Assembly: GCA_949987705.1 (NCBI GenBank)
Contig: CATLJY010000887.1
Coordinates: forward strand, 62,001-126,000
Length of the DNA: 64,000 bases
Direction of reading: 5' to 3'
DNA from: Thereva unica
Lineage: Eukaryota; Arthropoda; Insecta; Diptera; Therevidae
The notes under the pieces are model-generated. The model was given only the letters and a program-made list of their open reading frames with translations. It made no database searches and was not told where the DNA came from. Shown here piece by piece: positions 54,309 through 64,000 of the stretch; the stretch's first letter is position 1, and every line of letters starts with the position of its first letter. Both the position numbers and the translations under genes were made by a program.

Positions 54309-55010
54309 TTAATAATCTGCTCTTCCATTGATGTGGGAATGATAATTAACTCTTTTCCTTGGATTCTTAAATAAAAAGTCATGTATAAGGTAAAAATCTT
54401 CATGAGCGGAGGTCTTTAATATCTCTCTTGTAGCTCTTAAATATTGGTCTTCCTTCTGTGCTAGTTTAAATAGGTAAGTTAACATATCGACAATTGGTAT
54501 TGCAATTCTGCTCAACGCATCTACGTGCCTCATTTTAGTACCTGAACGATGTTCAATCTGGTAATTAAATTCTTTTAGAAGCATAGCCCATCTAGCCGCT
54601 CTCTCCTTTTTCTTTGTTGTGGCAAAAGCATTGCAGTCGGTGACAATGTTAATCATCCTTCGCAGAACGTAAAATCTCCGCTTCTTTACGGCGTGTACTA
54701 GGGCGAGAACTTCTAGGTAGTAAGCGTAAAAGCGTCGTTAGGCTGAGTTTGCCTGACGACTTATGTATTGCACTGAATGCAATTGTTGATCGTTATTATC
54801 CCGTTGCAAAAGCAATAGATCCGACTTCGTCCTTACTAGAATCGGTATGAATCTCCGTATGCCCCTTTGGTTCAAATATCTTCAACAGTGAAGTTTTTAC
54901 CAAAATTTATTTTAATGCTTTAAATTCATTTGGCTGTTCGGTTTCTATTTTAAATATGGCCTTCTTTGTTAGCACTTATTACTTCTTTTGTCCATTCCTC
55001 TTATGGTGTT
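54309..55010 (-). pseudogene. Gypsy pol fragment (RNase H to integrase linker)
   Basis: Read downwards from about 55,010: EFKALK-stop-ILVKTSLLKIFEPKGHTEIHT, DSSKDEVGSIAF, then after frameshifts MINIVTDCNAFATTKKKERA, ARWAMLLKEFNYQIEHRSGT and KMRHVDALSR. I-V-T-D-C, W-x-x-x-L-x-E-F-x-Y-x-I-E-H-R and H-V-D-A-L-S-R are the RNase H closing motifs of Gypsy/Ty3 elements. Several frameshifts and stops. Unrelated to the intact element at 1,667. Confidence 0.85.
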
Positions 55011-55077
55011 TGCTCCCGCTAGACATCGCGTGAAGAGGGGCGTAGTTTTTTTAGTAGCCCACGTGCGACACCTTTTC

Positions 55078-55280
55078 CGAAAGTCGCTGTCTGAAGATTG
55101 CTAGCACCGAAAGAATTTCTTCAACTTTAAAGCGTTTAAAGGATTTTCAAAGTAGTACAACTGGAGAACAGCGGCTTAACGGTCTTGCTCTTTTGAATAT
55201 TCGCAGGGAAGTCGACGAAACGACTAAGGAAGTAATCAATAAATTTGCTGAAAAGGGTAGATACATAGAACTCTGACTTC
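55078..55280 (+). pseudogene. hAT transposase C-terminal dimerisation fragment
   Basis: LKIASTERISSTLKRLKDFQ followed by SSTTGEQRLNGLALLNIRRE and VINKFAEKGR. The pattern (V/A)-S-x-E-R-x-F-S-x-L-K-x-I-K-x-x-x-R-S-T-x-x-x-x-R-L-x-G-L-A-L-L-x-I is the hAT dimerisation region seen in transposases annotated as zinc-finger MYM-like proteins. Distinct from the hAT family at 17,742-18,180. No ends identified. Confidence 0.75.
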
Positions 55281-55551
55281 TCCATAAGCATTGCTCTGGA
55301 ACCATTGATCATGTATGTCAGTAGTTAATAAACTAAATTCCTCTAAAACACTTCTTCTGGTGTTTTTCCTATTAAAACATAACTGAAATTATCTCAATTT
55401 TGACAAATAATGTTTAATGTTCAGAGCTCGACTTATAATTATTTAACCACCCATGAAAATATTTCTTGCTACGCCATTGTTAGTAAATAACCATTCCTTA
55501 TTAGGGTTTAATGTGTAATAAACCCATAAATGTCAACTTTACAGGAAAAGG

Positions 55552-55848
55552 TTAAAACAAAAAATGTGGGTAATGAAATTGCGCACAAAAAACGTTTTAA
55601 TCAGTTTTGCAATAAAACGTGTAATTAAAAAGATATTTTGCAATAGACTACTTGTAAATTTACGTTTTTAGACACTTAAGTCACTATAACTCGTGCAATA
55701 TTAGCCCCACGTAAAAAATAATCATAACAAAAATTATAGATAATTGTGTGTTCTATAAGTCTTAGGCAGGATTTTTTCATGGAGAGTTAGCCATTAACGA
55801 AATATAGTGCAAAGAAAGTGATATATGAAGTTTGAAACACTATTTTGA
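55552..55848. repeat. Right copy of the ~300-bp inverted repeat
   Basis: Inverse of 51,095-51,395. The intervening 4.2 kb holds the Transib-ended element and the Gypsy and hAT remnants. Confidence 0.85.
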
Positions 55849-56149
55849 ATAAAAAAGTTAAATCACTTATTTATCTACAAAAAAGATTATACATATATAT
55901 TTTTGTCGTAAAATGCATAGTTTCTGAGATATAGAATTAAACGCGTTTCCCTTCACTGTAAGTTAAGCATAAGGGTGGGGATGACGCCATTTTGAATTTA
56001 AGCTCATAAAAATATATAAAATCATTTGGTAAAAAAAATCGCATGCGGTATTTTTCGCAAAGAAAAAGTACCGTTTACTGGACTATCGTGATGAGGCAAG
56101 AGTGGTCAGAAGAGCCGCTGCCCCCTTTTGATTCCTCTCAGAGTTCCGA

Positions 56150-56560
56150 GTAATCAGGTGTGGGGATTATTTCTCCCAGTTCCTGTGTGAAAAGGGGGAG
56201 AGATATTACCAAAAGACCAAGAGCGAGGATCTGGCTCCCAAAAATGGAAGCAGAGCCAGGCAAATTGCTGAGTAGCTTCGACGCCACAACCGGGACATCC
56301 CTATGGACAACTGAAATTTACTCAAGGCCGTGGAACCCCAATGAAATAGTAGAATACTGGTACTGCTAATCCACGACGAGTGCCTAGAGTGGCTCGAAAG
56401 AATTGGTTATAAACTCCATTTTGGACCAAGATAGGCATGGATAAAGGTTTTCAAAACGGCTTCATCTAACGAAGAGGCTGACTCCGATAAAGAGCTCTGT
56501 GAGCGTTTAGATGAACTAGCAGTCATTGTGATTGAGGGGGAGGTAGCATCTATAAACTAG
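56150..56560 (+). pseudogene. Non-LTR ORF1 remnant, DUF4780-like
   Basis: RPRARIWLPKMEAEPGKLLS, then in another frame a D-I-P-M-D-N-x-x-L-like stretch, LIHDECLEWLERIGYKLHFG, WIKVF and an acidic tail SSNEEADSDKELCERLDELA. A W-L-P...P-G-K-L-L-x-x-L segment, followed later by V-x-L-I-D-x-x-S/C-L-x-x-L-x-x-x-x-x-K-L-x-F-G, resembles DUF4780, a domain of ORF1 proteins in insect non-LTR elements. At least three frameshifts. Confidence 0.5.
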
Positions 56561-56564
56561 GATG

Positions 56565-57280
56565 CAGCGATTGACAATGTAGTATAAACATGGCAGCTGG
56601 CGACCTGTACCATCCTCTAATCAGGTAAGTAGTGGTAGGTTGGAACCAGTATAGAAGAAATTTCTCCTCTTCGTTCTGGGAAACCTACACGAACCGCGCG
56701 ATTTTAACACCTTTCCGTCCTCTATGGAAAGACTCAAGAATTTGGAGTTCATGCCGCTGTCACATAAGAGGGAAGTGCTTACCTTTGGACGTCCTAGACG
56801 ATCCTGTTATGGTACAATTTCTGTCCGGTAGAACAAAGTTCGATACCATAGGCATACACAAATGGTTAAGGAATACCCTCATTGGGCAGAATATGCAAAA
56901 AACGAGTCCGTCAATAAATGTTGTATATGCTTCTCACCCAACAAAAAAAAAATAATCCTTTAAAAAAAAAACTTATACCCCTCTCACATTAAGCACATTC
57001 AACAATACATTAGGTGTAGATTCTTTTTTGGTTCAAATTTGCCGTCGTATGCCCGTGTGAATAGCACAGTTCTCAACCATTTAAACCTTTTGTTTGGCCT
57101 TCACAAGCCCATATGTGCTCCCAAGTGGCCAGTGTTTGGTCGTTGTTAGGCCATCTTTTATTTTTACACGCGGGTTATTTTATAATTTGTGCATTATAAT
57201 ATAGGTAATTTACGGAAAAGAAATGTCTAAAAAGTTAAGGGCGCATAAAAATATCTCGCACAGGGCGCCAAAATATCTAA
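56565..57280. other. Unrecognised region including a dispersed repeat
   Basis: 57,000-57,200 resembles 15,780-16,000. A 107-codon plus-strand frame at 56,632-56,955 has no recognisable domain. Confidence 0.4.
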
Positions 57281-57282
57281 AG

Positions 57283-57600
57283 TCGGCCCTGGTCAGAGGT
57301 AAGGGGTTTGGCTACCATCCCAGAGGTCCCGGGCTCGAATCCTGACAGCACCACGGCCCTTCCACCATTTTCTTCACTTACCTAACTTTCTTTCTTTCTT
57401 CTTTTCTTTTTACATTCCTGATTTCTCCTGCCATAGCCTTCCCTAGTCCTTCCCCGCTCCCTCAAGAGCCTGTCATCGGGTTGATGGGATTCAACTCGTT
57501 TCAGGAGGCATAACTCTCCAGCGAGTTGTTTCTCGATGCCCCGATTGGTCTACCAGACAATTGGCACCGGTACCCGACAGACCTCTGTTTTCTAGTATAA
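57283..57600 (+). mobile_element. tRNA-derived SINE
   Basis: A pol III A-box-like TGGTCAGAGG at 57,290-57,299 and a B-box GGGCTCGAATCC at 57,331-57,342, in the phrase CATCCCAGAGGTCCCGGGCT, form a tRNA-like head. A pyrimidine-rich CTTTCTTTCTTC stretch and a body with GGGATTCAACTCG and CGGTACCCGACAG follow. A-box to B-box spacing of about 40 bases fits. The 3' boundary near 57,600 is estimated; no target duplication was found. Confidence 0.62.
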
Positions 57601-57647
57601 AAATGTTCAAACTTTAATTTGGTTGTAGGTTGAATCTCTTAGGCCTC

Positions 57648-57770
57648 GGCCACGGTAAGAGCGGTGAGCGGACTGTGGCACCAGAAAAATTTAATGACTC
57701 GGATTAGCGGCGTGCAGTAGTAGAGGGGCACTATAGTATTGCCCTAGCCGCTCGTATCGTGGCCGAGACT
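57648..57770. mobile_element. Short foldback MITE candidate
   Basis: CTCGGCCACGGTAAGAGCGG at the left and an imperfect inverse CCGCTCGTATCGTGGCCGAG at the right enclose about 80 bases. No target duplication is clear. It is unusually GC-rich at its ends. Confidence 0.5.
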
Positions 57771-57774
57771 TCAC

Positions 57775-59400
57775 TCTCACGTTGCGGTCCCAAAAATTTT
57801 CCGGAAAACGCGCATACCAAACTTGGATACCGTCCAGGCAGACCACGATTTTTCTTATGTTAGCTGTGAGTACCAACATTTCAAAAACATTTTATCATCT
57901 TACTCGATAGACACGTTTTTGCAGCCAGTTCTTGGTCTATTAGCACATCCCCGTTTTTATACTTGCAACATCGTCATTCTGGGTTTAAATTCTTTACGAT
58001 GCTCATTTCCTTTTTTTTTAATTGTTGTGTCATTTGAGTTTGCTGATTCTTCTAATTTCCCTATTCTTCCCTACTGCTTTGTGGTAGGCTCTTCTCATTT
58101 CGTTTCTTTTCTTTATACTCCTCTTTATAATTTTTTTTCGGTGTCTACTTAGCAGGAGTTGGTATGCTCTGTTTTTCTCTGCTGGGCCATTACATTGTTA
58201 AACATATTTGTTCTAGCCTGCACTATACTACTCGTAAAGTTGACCGAAGTTGGTCGAAGTAGAAAATGTAGAGAAGCACTTCGATTCAATTTGTGTAACT
58301 TTACTTCACCTCGGGCAACGTCGCATCTTTAGCTGTTTTTAGCCCGAGTCAAAGACCCCGAGGTGTGTGGGGTGCTGGGCGTCAAAAAACCTAAAGGTAT
58401 GGTAGAAAAAATATTTTCAGCTCATATGTACACCAAAGCAATAGTTGGTTTATTCCAACATATAGCGTCACTAAATACACGAACTCGTCATTATCAATCT
58501 CATTCTAATCCAACCACTCAAGGAAAAACCTCTCAAATATATGTATGTATAGGTGAGATGCTCCCAAAATCTCCAACTACTTCTTTTCTTTGTTAACATA
58601 AGTCAGGCTTAACTTCGCCCCGCATACACAGTAATGACCATCCTCAGCTTGTACTCTGACTAAACTTCCCTTCCAAACATCTCGAAAGCTGTTAATCCTT
58701 CGGTCAGTCGTATCACGTGGCTAGGTGACTAGTGGCTTTTGAAAAGGGGATAAGCCCGCCGTTAAAACCGGAAAAGACACCAATACTTGGTGGATTTCTA
58801 AATCTTAATTTCTAAAATTGGCCTCCGTCCCATTGCGCCCGGTGCAAATACACCATTTGCACTTATAAAAGCGCCGCCCCTGCCCTATCAGTAAGGGCCC
58901 CATGAGACAAACCTCATTTCAAATGAATAGGGCAACCCCAACCTCTGACTTACGTCTTCGGGAAGCTTTTTAAAAAGCTTTAGCTTTAATTTTATTAATA
59001 AAGCTTTAGTTTTTATTATTGTTATTTCAGACAATTATAGCCGTGTTTAATGAAACCGATAAAAATCAGAGCAACACAATATGTAGCGCATCAGAGAAGA
59101 GCAGCTGTCAAAAAAGTAGAGCAAGAAATTTCGACCCAAGTTGGACTACCCTAAAAAGAATACCAGAAAACCTTGCTTTGACTTGCTCCTGTTCAACTTA
59201 GAGCAGGCTTACGAAACAGATTTTGCTGAAATATCTCAACCTAGATCATCTCAAAGTCTAGAAATTAACAAGTCTTTCATCTTCACATGGTTAATGAGTG
59301 AAAGGCGAACAGCTATGGTAATACTTAGAACAGTAAAATGGTTCTGATTTTGTTGGCCAGCTCCTCAACTAAAGGGTATTTTAATATTTTAATTGGTTTC
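57775..59400. other. Unrecognised region
   Basis: No domain identified. An AT palindrome built on AAAGCTTTAGCTTTAATTTT and AATAAAGCTTTAG lies near 58,970-59,010. Confidence 0.4.
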
Positions 59401-59404
59401 ACTT

Positions 59405-59694
59405 CTTGTATTTTTATTTTTTTATAGCACCGAGTTATATCAAATCTATGACGACATAGACTCAATAGACTTCGCTGATCTGGACACGTCGAGAGCATGC
59501 TGGAAGATAGAGCCTCAAAGAAGGTCTTCACTGGCATCATCGAAGGAGAAAGACCTGTAGGCAGGCCTAGGAAAAGATGGAAGGATGCGGTTGTAGTAGA
59601 TGCTGAGACATTACTCCACAGGAGAACTTCGGCCAGAAAACGAGAAGACTGGAGGAAAATATTAGCGGAGGCCAAGGCTCGAGTTGGGCTGTAA
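59405..59694 (+). pseudogene. Non-LTR ORF2 C-terminal tail
   Basis: LESMLEDRASKKVFTGIIEG, ERPVGRPRKRWKDAVVVDAE and ARKREDWRKILAEAKARVGL end at a TAA (59,692-59,694). G-x-R-P-x-G-R-P-R-K-R-W-x-D, then a W-R-x-x-x-x-x-A-x-x-x-x-G close, is a common C-terminus of insect non-LTR reverse transcriptases. There is no catalytic region upstream, so this is a truncated fragment. Confidence 0.78.
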
Positions 59695-60009
59695 CGCAAT
59701 TGAAAGAAGAAATGAAAAAAGTTCATTGTAAGTGTTTTATTGTTATTCATGACACAATATTAAGCTGAAACGAACATTGGCAACATTATAAGACGACTCT
59801 ACTGTTTTGATCCTGAAAAGGGCAGTTGCTGTTTCCCGTTGTCATGTTTCGTCGTTTCATGTTCAAGCAGCTGGTCATACCGCCCGCACCGGCAATACAA
59901 AAATGTTCATATTTTATTAATACAAGGTTAACAATTCACTGTAACGCTTCTTTATAAAAGACACTCGATGTTTCACTTCTTAACAATGTTTACAACGTTT
60001 GCGTCATTA

Positions 60010-60668
60010 GAAAGTTGAGTCGACTTAGTTGAGTTGATATTTTTTAAATCGTCATAAATGTCGCTCATCACAATTTCCGTGTCTATTACGAACTTTCAAA
60101 GAGCAGTCAGCAGCTCAATGTCGTGGTCATCATTAATCTCAGAGCACTTTCTATATCCTATATTGAGTTCTGAGTTTTCTGATTGCGCTCGCATATTTTG
60201 TTTTAAATGAAATTTTTCAATCTGTCCCTAAATGAGTGATCATTTTAGACGTGCATTAATTTCAACGGCCCGCGTATCTATCGGGACAACTGGAAACGTT
60301 TGCCCGAAATCTATGCCACCGTTACTCCCAAAATAATTGGGGTTTACTTCTGAAATCTTGCATTGTTCCGTTAACAGCTTCAATAGATACATTATGTGCC
60401 ATGGTACATTTATCCCAGGCCCAGACAACCCTCATGTAGTATTGTGAAACTTTAGCTTTGTTCGATCGGTATGTTAAACATAGAATGAGCTGTTTTTCCT
60501 TGTGTGAGTAAAATAGCCGAAATCTCTGCTAATGACCCTGCTACGGTTGTAACCCTTTTCAAAATTTAGCACTGAATCTTCCAGTGAAAGTCCCATCGCA
60601 GACAGACAGCAATTTTAAAAATAGTTTTTGTACAGACAGACATTCCAATTATATTTATATATATAGAT
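60010..60668 (-). pseudogene. Helitron helicase remnant (motifs I to IV), minus strand
   Basis: Read downwards from a TCTATATATATAAATATAAT start near 60,668: VAGSLAEISAILLTQGKTAH then SMFNIPIEQ. After a gap comes WAWDKCTMAHNVSIEAVNGT, where the usual D-E-C box reads D-K-C. Next are GIDFGQTFPVVPIDTRAVEI, then IEKFHLKQNMRAQ. These are consecutive SF1 helicase motifs of Helitron RepHel. The substituted Walker B glutamate plus frameshifts make it inactive. Confidence 0.78.
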
Positions 60669-60689
60669 TGATAACCATATGAGCTTAGA

Positions 60690-61355
60690 AAAACACAATT
60701 ACATTTTGAAATCACCGACAGACACGCCTTTTATATTTATATAGATAGATTGGTATGATGCCACTCAGGTAATAGTATTCTACTTGTCATATCGTTTGAT
60801 ACCTACATATATCGAGTGGGTTGTAAAGAAAAAGCTAATCCGCCATTTTGTGTTGGTCGCCATTTTGAATTTGGATTGACACCAAATAGGTTATGGTATA
60901 CTGTACCTATCATCCTCCTTCATTTAATACCCATGTCGGGGGTCGGGGGCGCAATTGCGAACAGCCATCTTGATTTTTTAACCAAATTGTCGGATTGCAT
61001 TGTCACGCGAACTTATGTGCAAAATTTCAAGTTGATCGGTTATATGGAAGTGGTTCAAACTCGAGTTGCAAGATTTGTCTAAACACATAAATACACGCAT
61101 ACATACAGATGAAGCTAATATAAAGGATATACAAATAGCCTAAAACATGCTCGCAAAAATACTGAGTCTTCCAGTGAAAGTCCCATCCCAATCGGATCAG
61201 CCGTTTCCGAGATTAGCCCGAACAAACAGACAGACAGACAAAAATTTAAAAAATGCGTGATTTTGTTTTAATATGATGTAAATAACCATATGAACACAAT
61301 TAAAACACAATTATTTTGAAATCACAGACAGACACTCCAATTATATTTATATAGA
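60690..61355 (-). mobile_element. Helitron 5' portion, minus strand
   Basis: On the minus strand it starts TC-TATATAAATATAATTGGAG at 61,355, then TGTCTGTCTGTGATTTC, GCTAATCTCGGAAACGGCTG, CCGATTGGGATGGGACTTTC and downstream CCATTTTG motifs. A mirror copy in plus orientation occupies 61,640 onwards. Two further 5' starts in the same orientation lie near 60,668 and 60,750. Confidence 0.75.
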
Positions 61356-61606
61356 CTAGCAAAAACCCGCGTGCGTCGCAACGCCTTTTAATAAAAGAAA
61401 ATTATGTGTGCATAGTCTGGAATAAAAAAAGGGTATAATGAAACAAAGAACAAATCTGCAAGATATGATTTTGGATATATAAAAAACTTTCGAGTTGACT
61501 ATAAAAATATGTTACCTACAACTTTTATTTAACTTCGAGGTTAATCATCGGAAAACTTTTATACTATGTACGTGCACAACAGATACCTAGCCAATTTTAT
61601 TCAAAA
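61356..61606 (-). mobile_element. Helitron 3' end, minus strand, abutting the next Helitron
   Basis: On the minus strand the sequence reads GATTTGTTCTTTG...GACTATGCACACATAA, AAGGCGTTGCGACGCACGCG, GGTTTTTG and CTAG (61,356-61,359), homologous to 45,690-45,792. CTAG is followed with no gap by the TC start of the element at 61,355. Confidence 0.8.
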
Positions 61607-61637
61607 CTAGCAAAAACCCGCTTGCGTTGCAACGCCT
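61607..61637 (-). mobile_element. Isolated Helitron 3' terminus, minus strand
   Basis: CTAG at 61,607-61,610, then CAAAAACCCGCTTGC and the palindrome GTTGCAAC with GCGTTGCAACGC complete. Only about 30 bases remain before a plus-strand Helitron begins. Confidence 0.72.
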
Positions 61638-61639
61638 TT

Positions 61640-62470
61640 TCGATATAAATATAATTGGAGTGTCTGTCTGTGATTTCAAAATAATTGTGTTTTTTTAATT
61701 TTATATGGTTTTTTATATGATTTTAAAACGAAATCACGCATTTTTAAAATTTTTGTCTGGCTGTATGTCTGTGTGTCTGTATGTCTGTAGGTATGTCTGT
61801 CTGTCTGTTTGTTCGGGCTAATCTCGGAAACGGCTAATCCGATTGGGATGGGACTTTCACTGGAAGATTCAGTATTTTGGCGGGCATGTTTTAGGCTATT
61901 TAGATGCACTATATATTAGCTCTGCCTGTATGTATGTATGGATGTATGAATGTAGACAAATTTTGAAAATTGTTTTTGACCCACTTCCATATAACCGATC
62001 AGCTTCAAATTTTGCACACATGTGCAGTTCAAGTGACAATGCAATCTGACCATTTTATAGAAAAATCAAGATGGCCGTTTCAAGATGGCGGCCGAATTTC
62101 GCAATTGTGCTCGCTGACGGCCGGACATGAGTATCAAATAAAAGGGAGTGATAAGTATAATATAATTATCTATTTGGTGTCATTCCAAATTCAAAATGTC
62201 GGCCGGAACAAAATGGCGGCCAAAACAGATGGCGGATTACTTTTTAATTACATCACGATCGGTATGGGTATCAAATGAAAGGATATGACAAATAGAATAC
62301 TATTAGCTGGGTAGCGTAATTCCAAATTCAAACTGGCAGCCAACACAAAATGGCGGACTACATTTTTTACAACGCTTTCGGTATGGATACCAAATAAAAG
62401 TGTCCATATAATGAGTAGAGTACAGTAAGCTGGGTGACCTCATTTTAAATATCGGTCACCACAAAATAAC
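61640..62470 (+). mobile_element. Helitron 5' portion, plus strand
   Basis: TCGATATAAATATAATTGGA, then GTGTCTGTCTGTGATTTC, a CTGT microsatellite near 61,760-61,810, GGCTAATCTCGGAAACGGCT and GGGATGGGACTTTCACTGGA. This parallels the minus-strand copy at 60,690-61,355. Further in, AAGATGGCGGCC and AAAATGGCGGAC motifs repeat about five times. No coding until the helicase piece at 62,690. Confidence 0.75.
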
Positions 62471-62689
62471 CGAAGACATATAATCAATTAAAAGGTAGAA
62501 AACTAAAAATATAGTTTAAAAAACTTAAAAATATGCTTTTGTTTAAAAATGCACTAAAAAGTAAAAACTTATGTTGAATGAAACCTTTTTTTGCTAAAGC
62601 CAGTATACATATATAATATATGGGGCAGTATAATAAAATAAGAATATAAGTAAAGTCCCACGCTTTTTAACATTTCGAAAAGTAGGTTA

Positions 62690-62905
62690 TTTGGCCAATA
62701 TGAGATCAGGACAGTAGCACAGATTTCGGAAACTTTACTCACATCAGGAAGAACAGCTCATTCTATGCTGAAGATACCGATCGAAGAAGATCATATGGAA
62801 AATCCTGCGTGGAACAAATCTAAAAACCTGCGTGGAAAAAATCTAAAGTTTTACAAGACTGCATGATGGCTGTCTGGGAATGCGATGAGTGTACTCAGGG
62901 ATCGT
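62690..62905 (+). pseudogene. Helitron helicase remnant, plus strand
   Basis: QISETLLTSGRTAHSMLKIP followed by IEEDHMENP, then WECDECTQ, gives the segment after motif I and the Walker B D-E-C-T box. It parallels the minus-strand remnant at 60,480-60,560, but here the D-E-C box is kept. Downstream motifs are absent. Confidence 0.68.
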
Positions 62906-62929
62906 AAATAACTGTTATATTTGTATTTT

Positions 62930-63345
62930 TGACTTAAAAAATCAAATAGTAAATGTTGTCTGATCTGCATAAAATTTATACTGGATACTCAGAGTAGCGA
63001 GTTCTACGCGGTGGTGGGGTTACTTTTAAATTGTAGACTTTTATTATAAAAGTCAAGTTTAATAGTTAAAATTAATTTAAATTTTTTTAAATAAAAAATA
63101 ACAGTTATATTTAACTAAAAAAGTTTTAGGTCATTAAAAACTCTTATTTTTGTTTTTTATTTTTAAAGTCTTCCAAAACTCTTATGGGAAGACTTTTATT
63201 TTTAAAATCAAAAATAACTGTTAAAAAAGACTGTCTTGCATAAAAGTCTTTCTAAGATTTTTATTTTTCCAGTTTTTTCTATAAAAGTCTTTGAAGACTT
63301 TTATTTTTAAAATATAAAAATAAAAGTCTTTTGCTGAAAACAGAT
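62930..63345. repeat. AT-rich region with repeated AAAAGTCTT motifs
   Basis: AAGACTTTTATTTTTAAAAT and its inverse relatives recur at about 63,045, 63,190, 63,245 and 63,292-63,335, interspersed with AAAATAACTGTTA. The repeats are in both orientations and can pair. Class unknown. Confidence 0.65.
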
Positions 63346-63640
63346 AAATAGTCCATTCAAACCGTTAAGAAAATCGAACCCTAAAGGTTTTTGGGGTCGC
63401 TGATCACGAAAATCGGGGTCCTGCGGTCCTAAAACATGGGCGTCACCCTTAAAAATGCAAAAAACACCCCTTTTTAGGGGTTTTTCGCGATTATTTCGAT
63501 AGTAATGAAAACTAATGCAATGAAATACACTTTTTTTAATATTTATTTGCGAAGGTGGTTGATTTGTACTAAATCAACGCGAACTTTATGATAAGGGGTG
63601 ATCCTAAAGGGTTGAAACCACCCCTAAATCGGCTACAAAT
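63346..63640. other. Unrecognised region
   Basis: No frame or repeat with a recognisable identity. It leads into the shared 48-bp block. Confidence 0.4.
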
Positions 63641-63642
63641 AG

Positions 63643-63690
63643 AAACTAGTTGGGATGTGGGTTCGACCCTTTCGGTCCACACGATCAACT
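63643..63690. repeat. 48-bp block shared with 34,964-35,011
   Basis: One mismatch to the other copy. Here the 118-bp satellite begins within its last bases (CAACTCAAGGGGGTGAAATA). Confidence 0.85.
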
Positions 63691-64000
63691 CAAGGGGGTG
63701 AAATAGGGTCAACTCAAAACCGCTGGAGCTATAAGGCTGAAATTTTGACAGTGCATCCCTATAATGACGTAGACATCCACTTAGAAGCGATTTTTCGAAA
63801 TTCATCCCCTAAGGGGCTCAAATGGGGTTTATCCAAACCGTTGGAGCTACAGGGCTGAAATTTTGACAGTGCAGCCCTATAATGGCGTGGACATCCACTA
63901 TAAAGCGATTTTTCGAAATTCATCCCCTAAGGGGGTGAAATGGGGTTTATCCAAACCGCTGGAACTATAGGGTTGAAATTTTGACAGTGCATCCCTATAA
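63680..64000 (+). repeat. Second array of the 118-119-bp satellite (runs off the window)
   Basis: Nearly three units with GCGATTTTTCGAAATTCATC, GGGCTGAAATTTTGACAGTG and GTGGACATCCACT, the same family as 24,700-26,985. It continues past the right edge. Confidence 0.92.

Overview
This is eukaryotic, AT-rich DNA that is almost entirely transposable elements, very probably from an insect. The retrotransposons and DNA transposons are of kinds common in insects: a CsRn1-type Gypsy element, non-LTR elements with and without RNase H, PIF/Harbinger, hAT, Transib, Helitrons and a tRNA-derived SINE. I find no convincing single-copy host gene, no rRNA or tRNA gene, no CRISPR array and no bacterial-style operon. 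The order or species cannot be fixed from this sequence.

Layout. 0-12.2 kb is a nest. A minus-strand RNase H-bearing non-LTR element (9,354-10,600 continuing at 352-1,020) was split by a PIF/Harbinger-type element (1,021-9,353, TAA target duplication). That element then received an intact LTR retrotransposon (about 1,667-7,766, with LTRs that read as identical) and a MITE (8,734-9,226, TTA duplication). Next to it is a plus-strand non-LTR fragment (10,605-12,190) carrying its own TAA-flanked MITE (11,633-12,107). 12.2-16.2 kb is mostly unrecognised. 16.2-24 kb holds a foldback MITE, a 2.8-kb hAT element with an exact 8-bp duplication, and non-LTR remnants. 24.4-27.2 kb is a Helitron filled by about 19 copies of a 118-119-bp repeat; the same repeat reappears at the right window edge.

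31.1-34.3 kb is a solo-LTR-like unit split by a 2.1-kb foldback element. 35-36 kb is a 145-bp tandem array. 36.1-41.6 kb is a decayed Harbinger element that keeps ends of both of its genes (transposase and Myb/SANT-like protein). Inside it lie a ~0.95-kb hairpin and a 1.35-kb Transib with a RAG1-like transposase end. 42.0-45.8 kb is a Helitron with a 1-kb minisatellite, a helicase remnant and a nested hAT MITE. 50-56 kb contains a TAA-flanked MITE, a second Transib-ended element enclosing Helitron-type endonuclease and Rep fragments, Gypsy and hAT remnants, and a 300-bp inverted repeat about 4.2 kb apart. 56-64 kb has an ORF1 remnant, a SINE, a non-LTR tail and a head-to-head cluster of Helitrons.

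Only the LTR retrotransposon looks capable of coding for a full set of its proteins. Everything else is broken or non-autonomous. Several nested insertions can be proved without a database, because removing the insert and one target duplication restores a continuous reverse-transcriptase reading frame.
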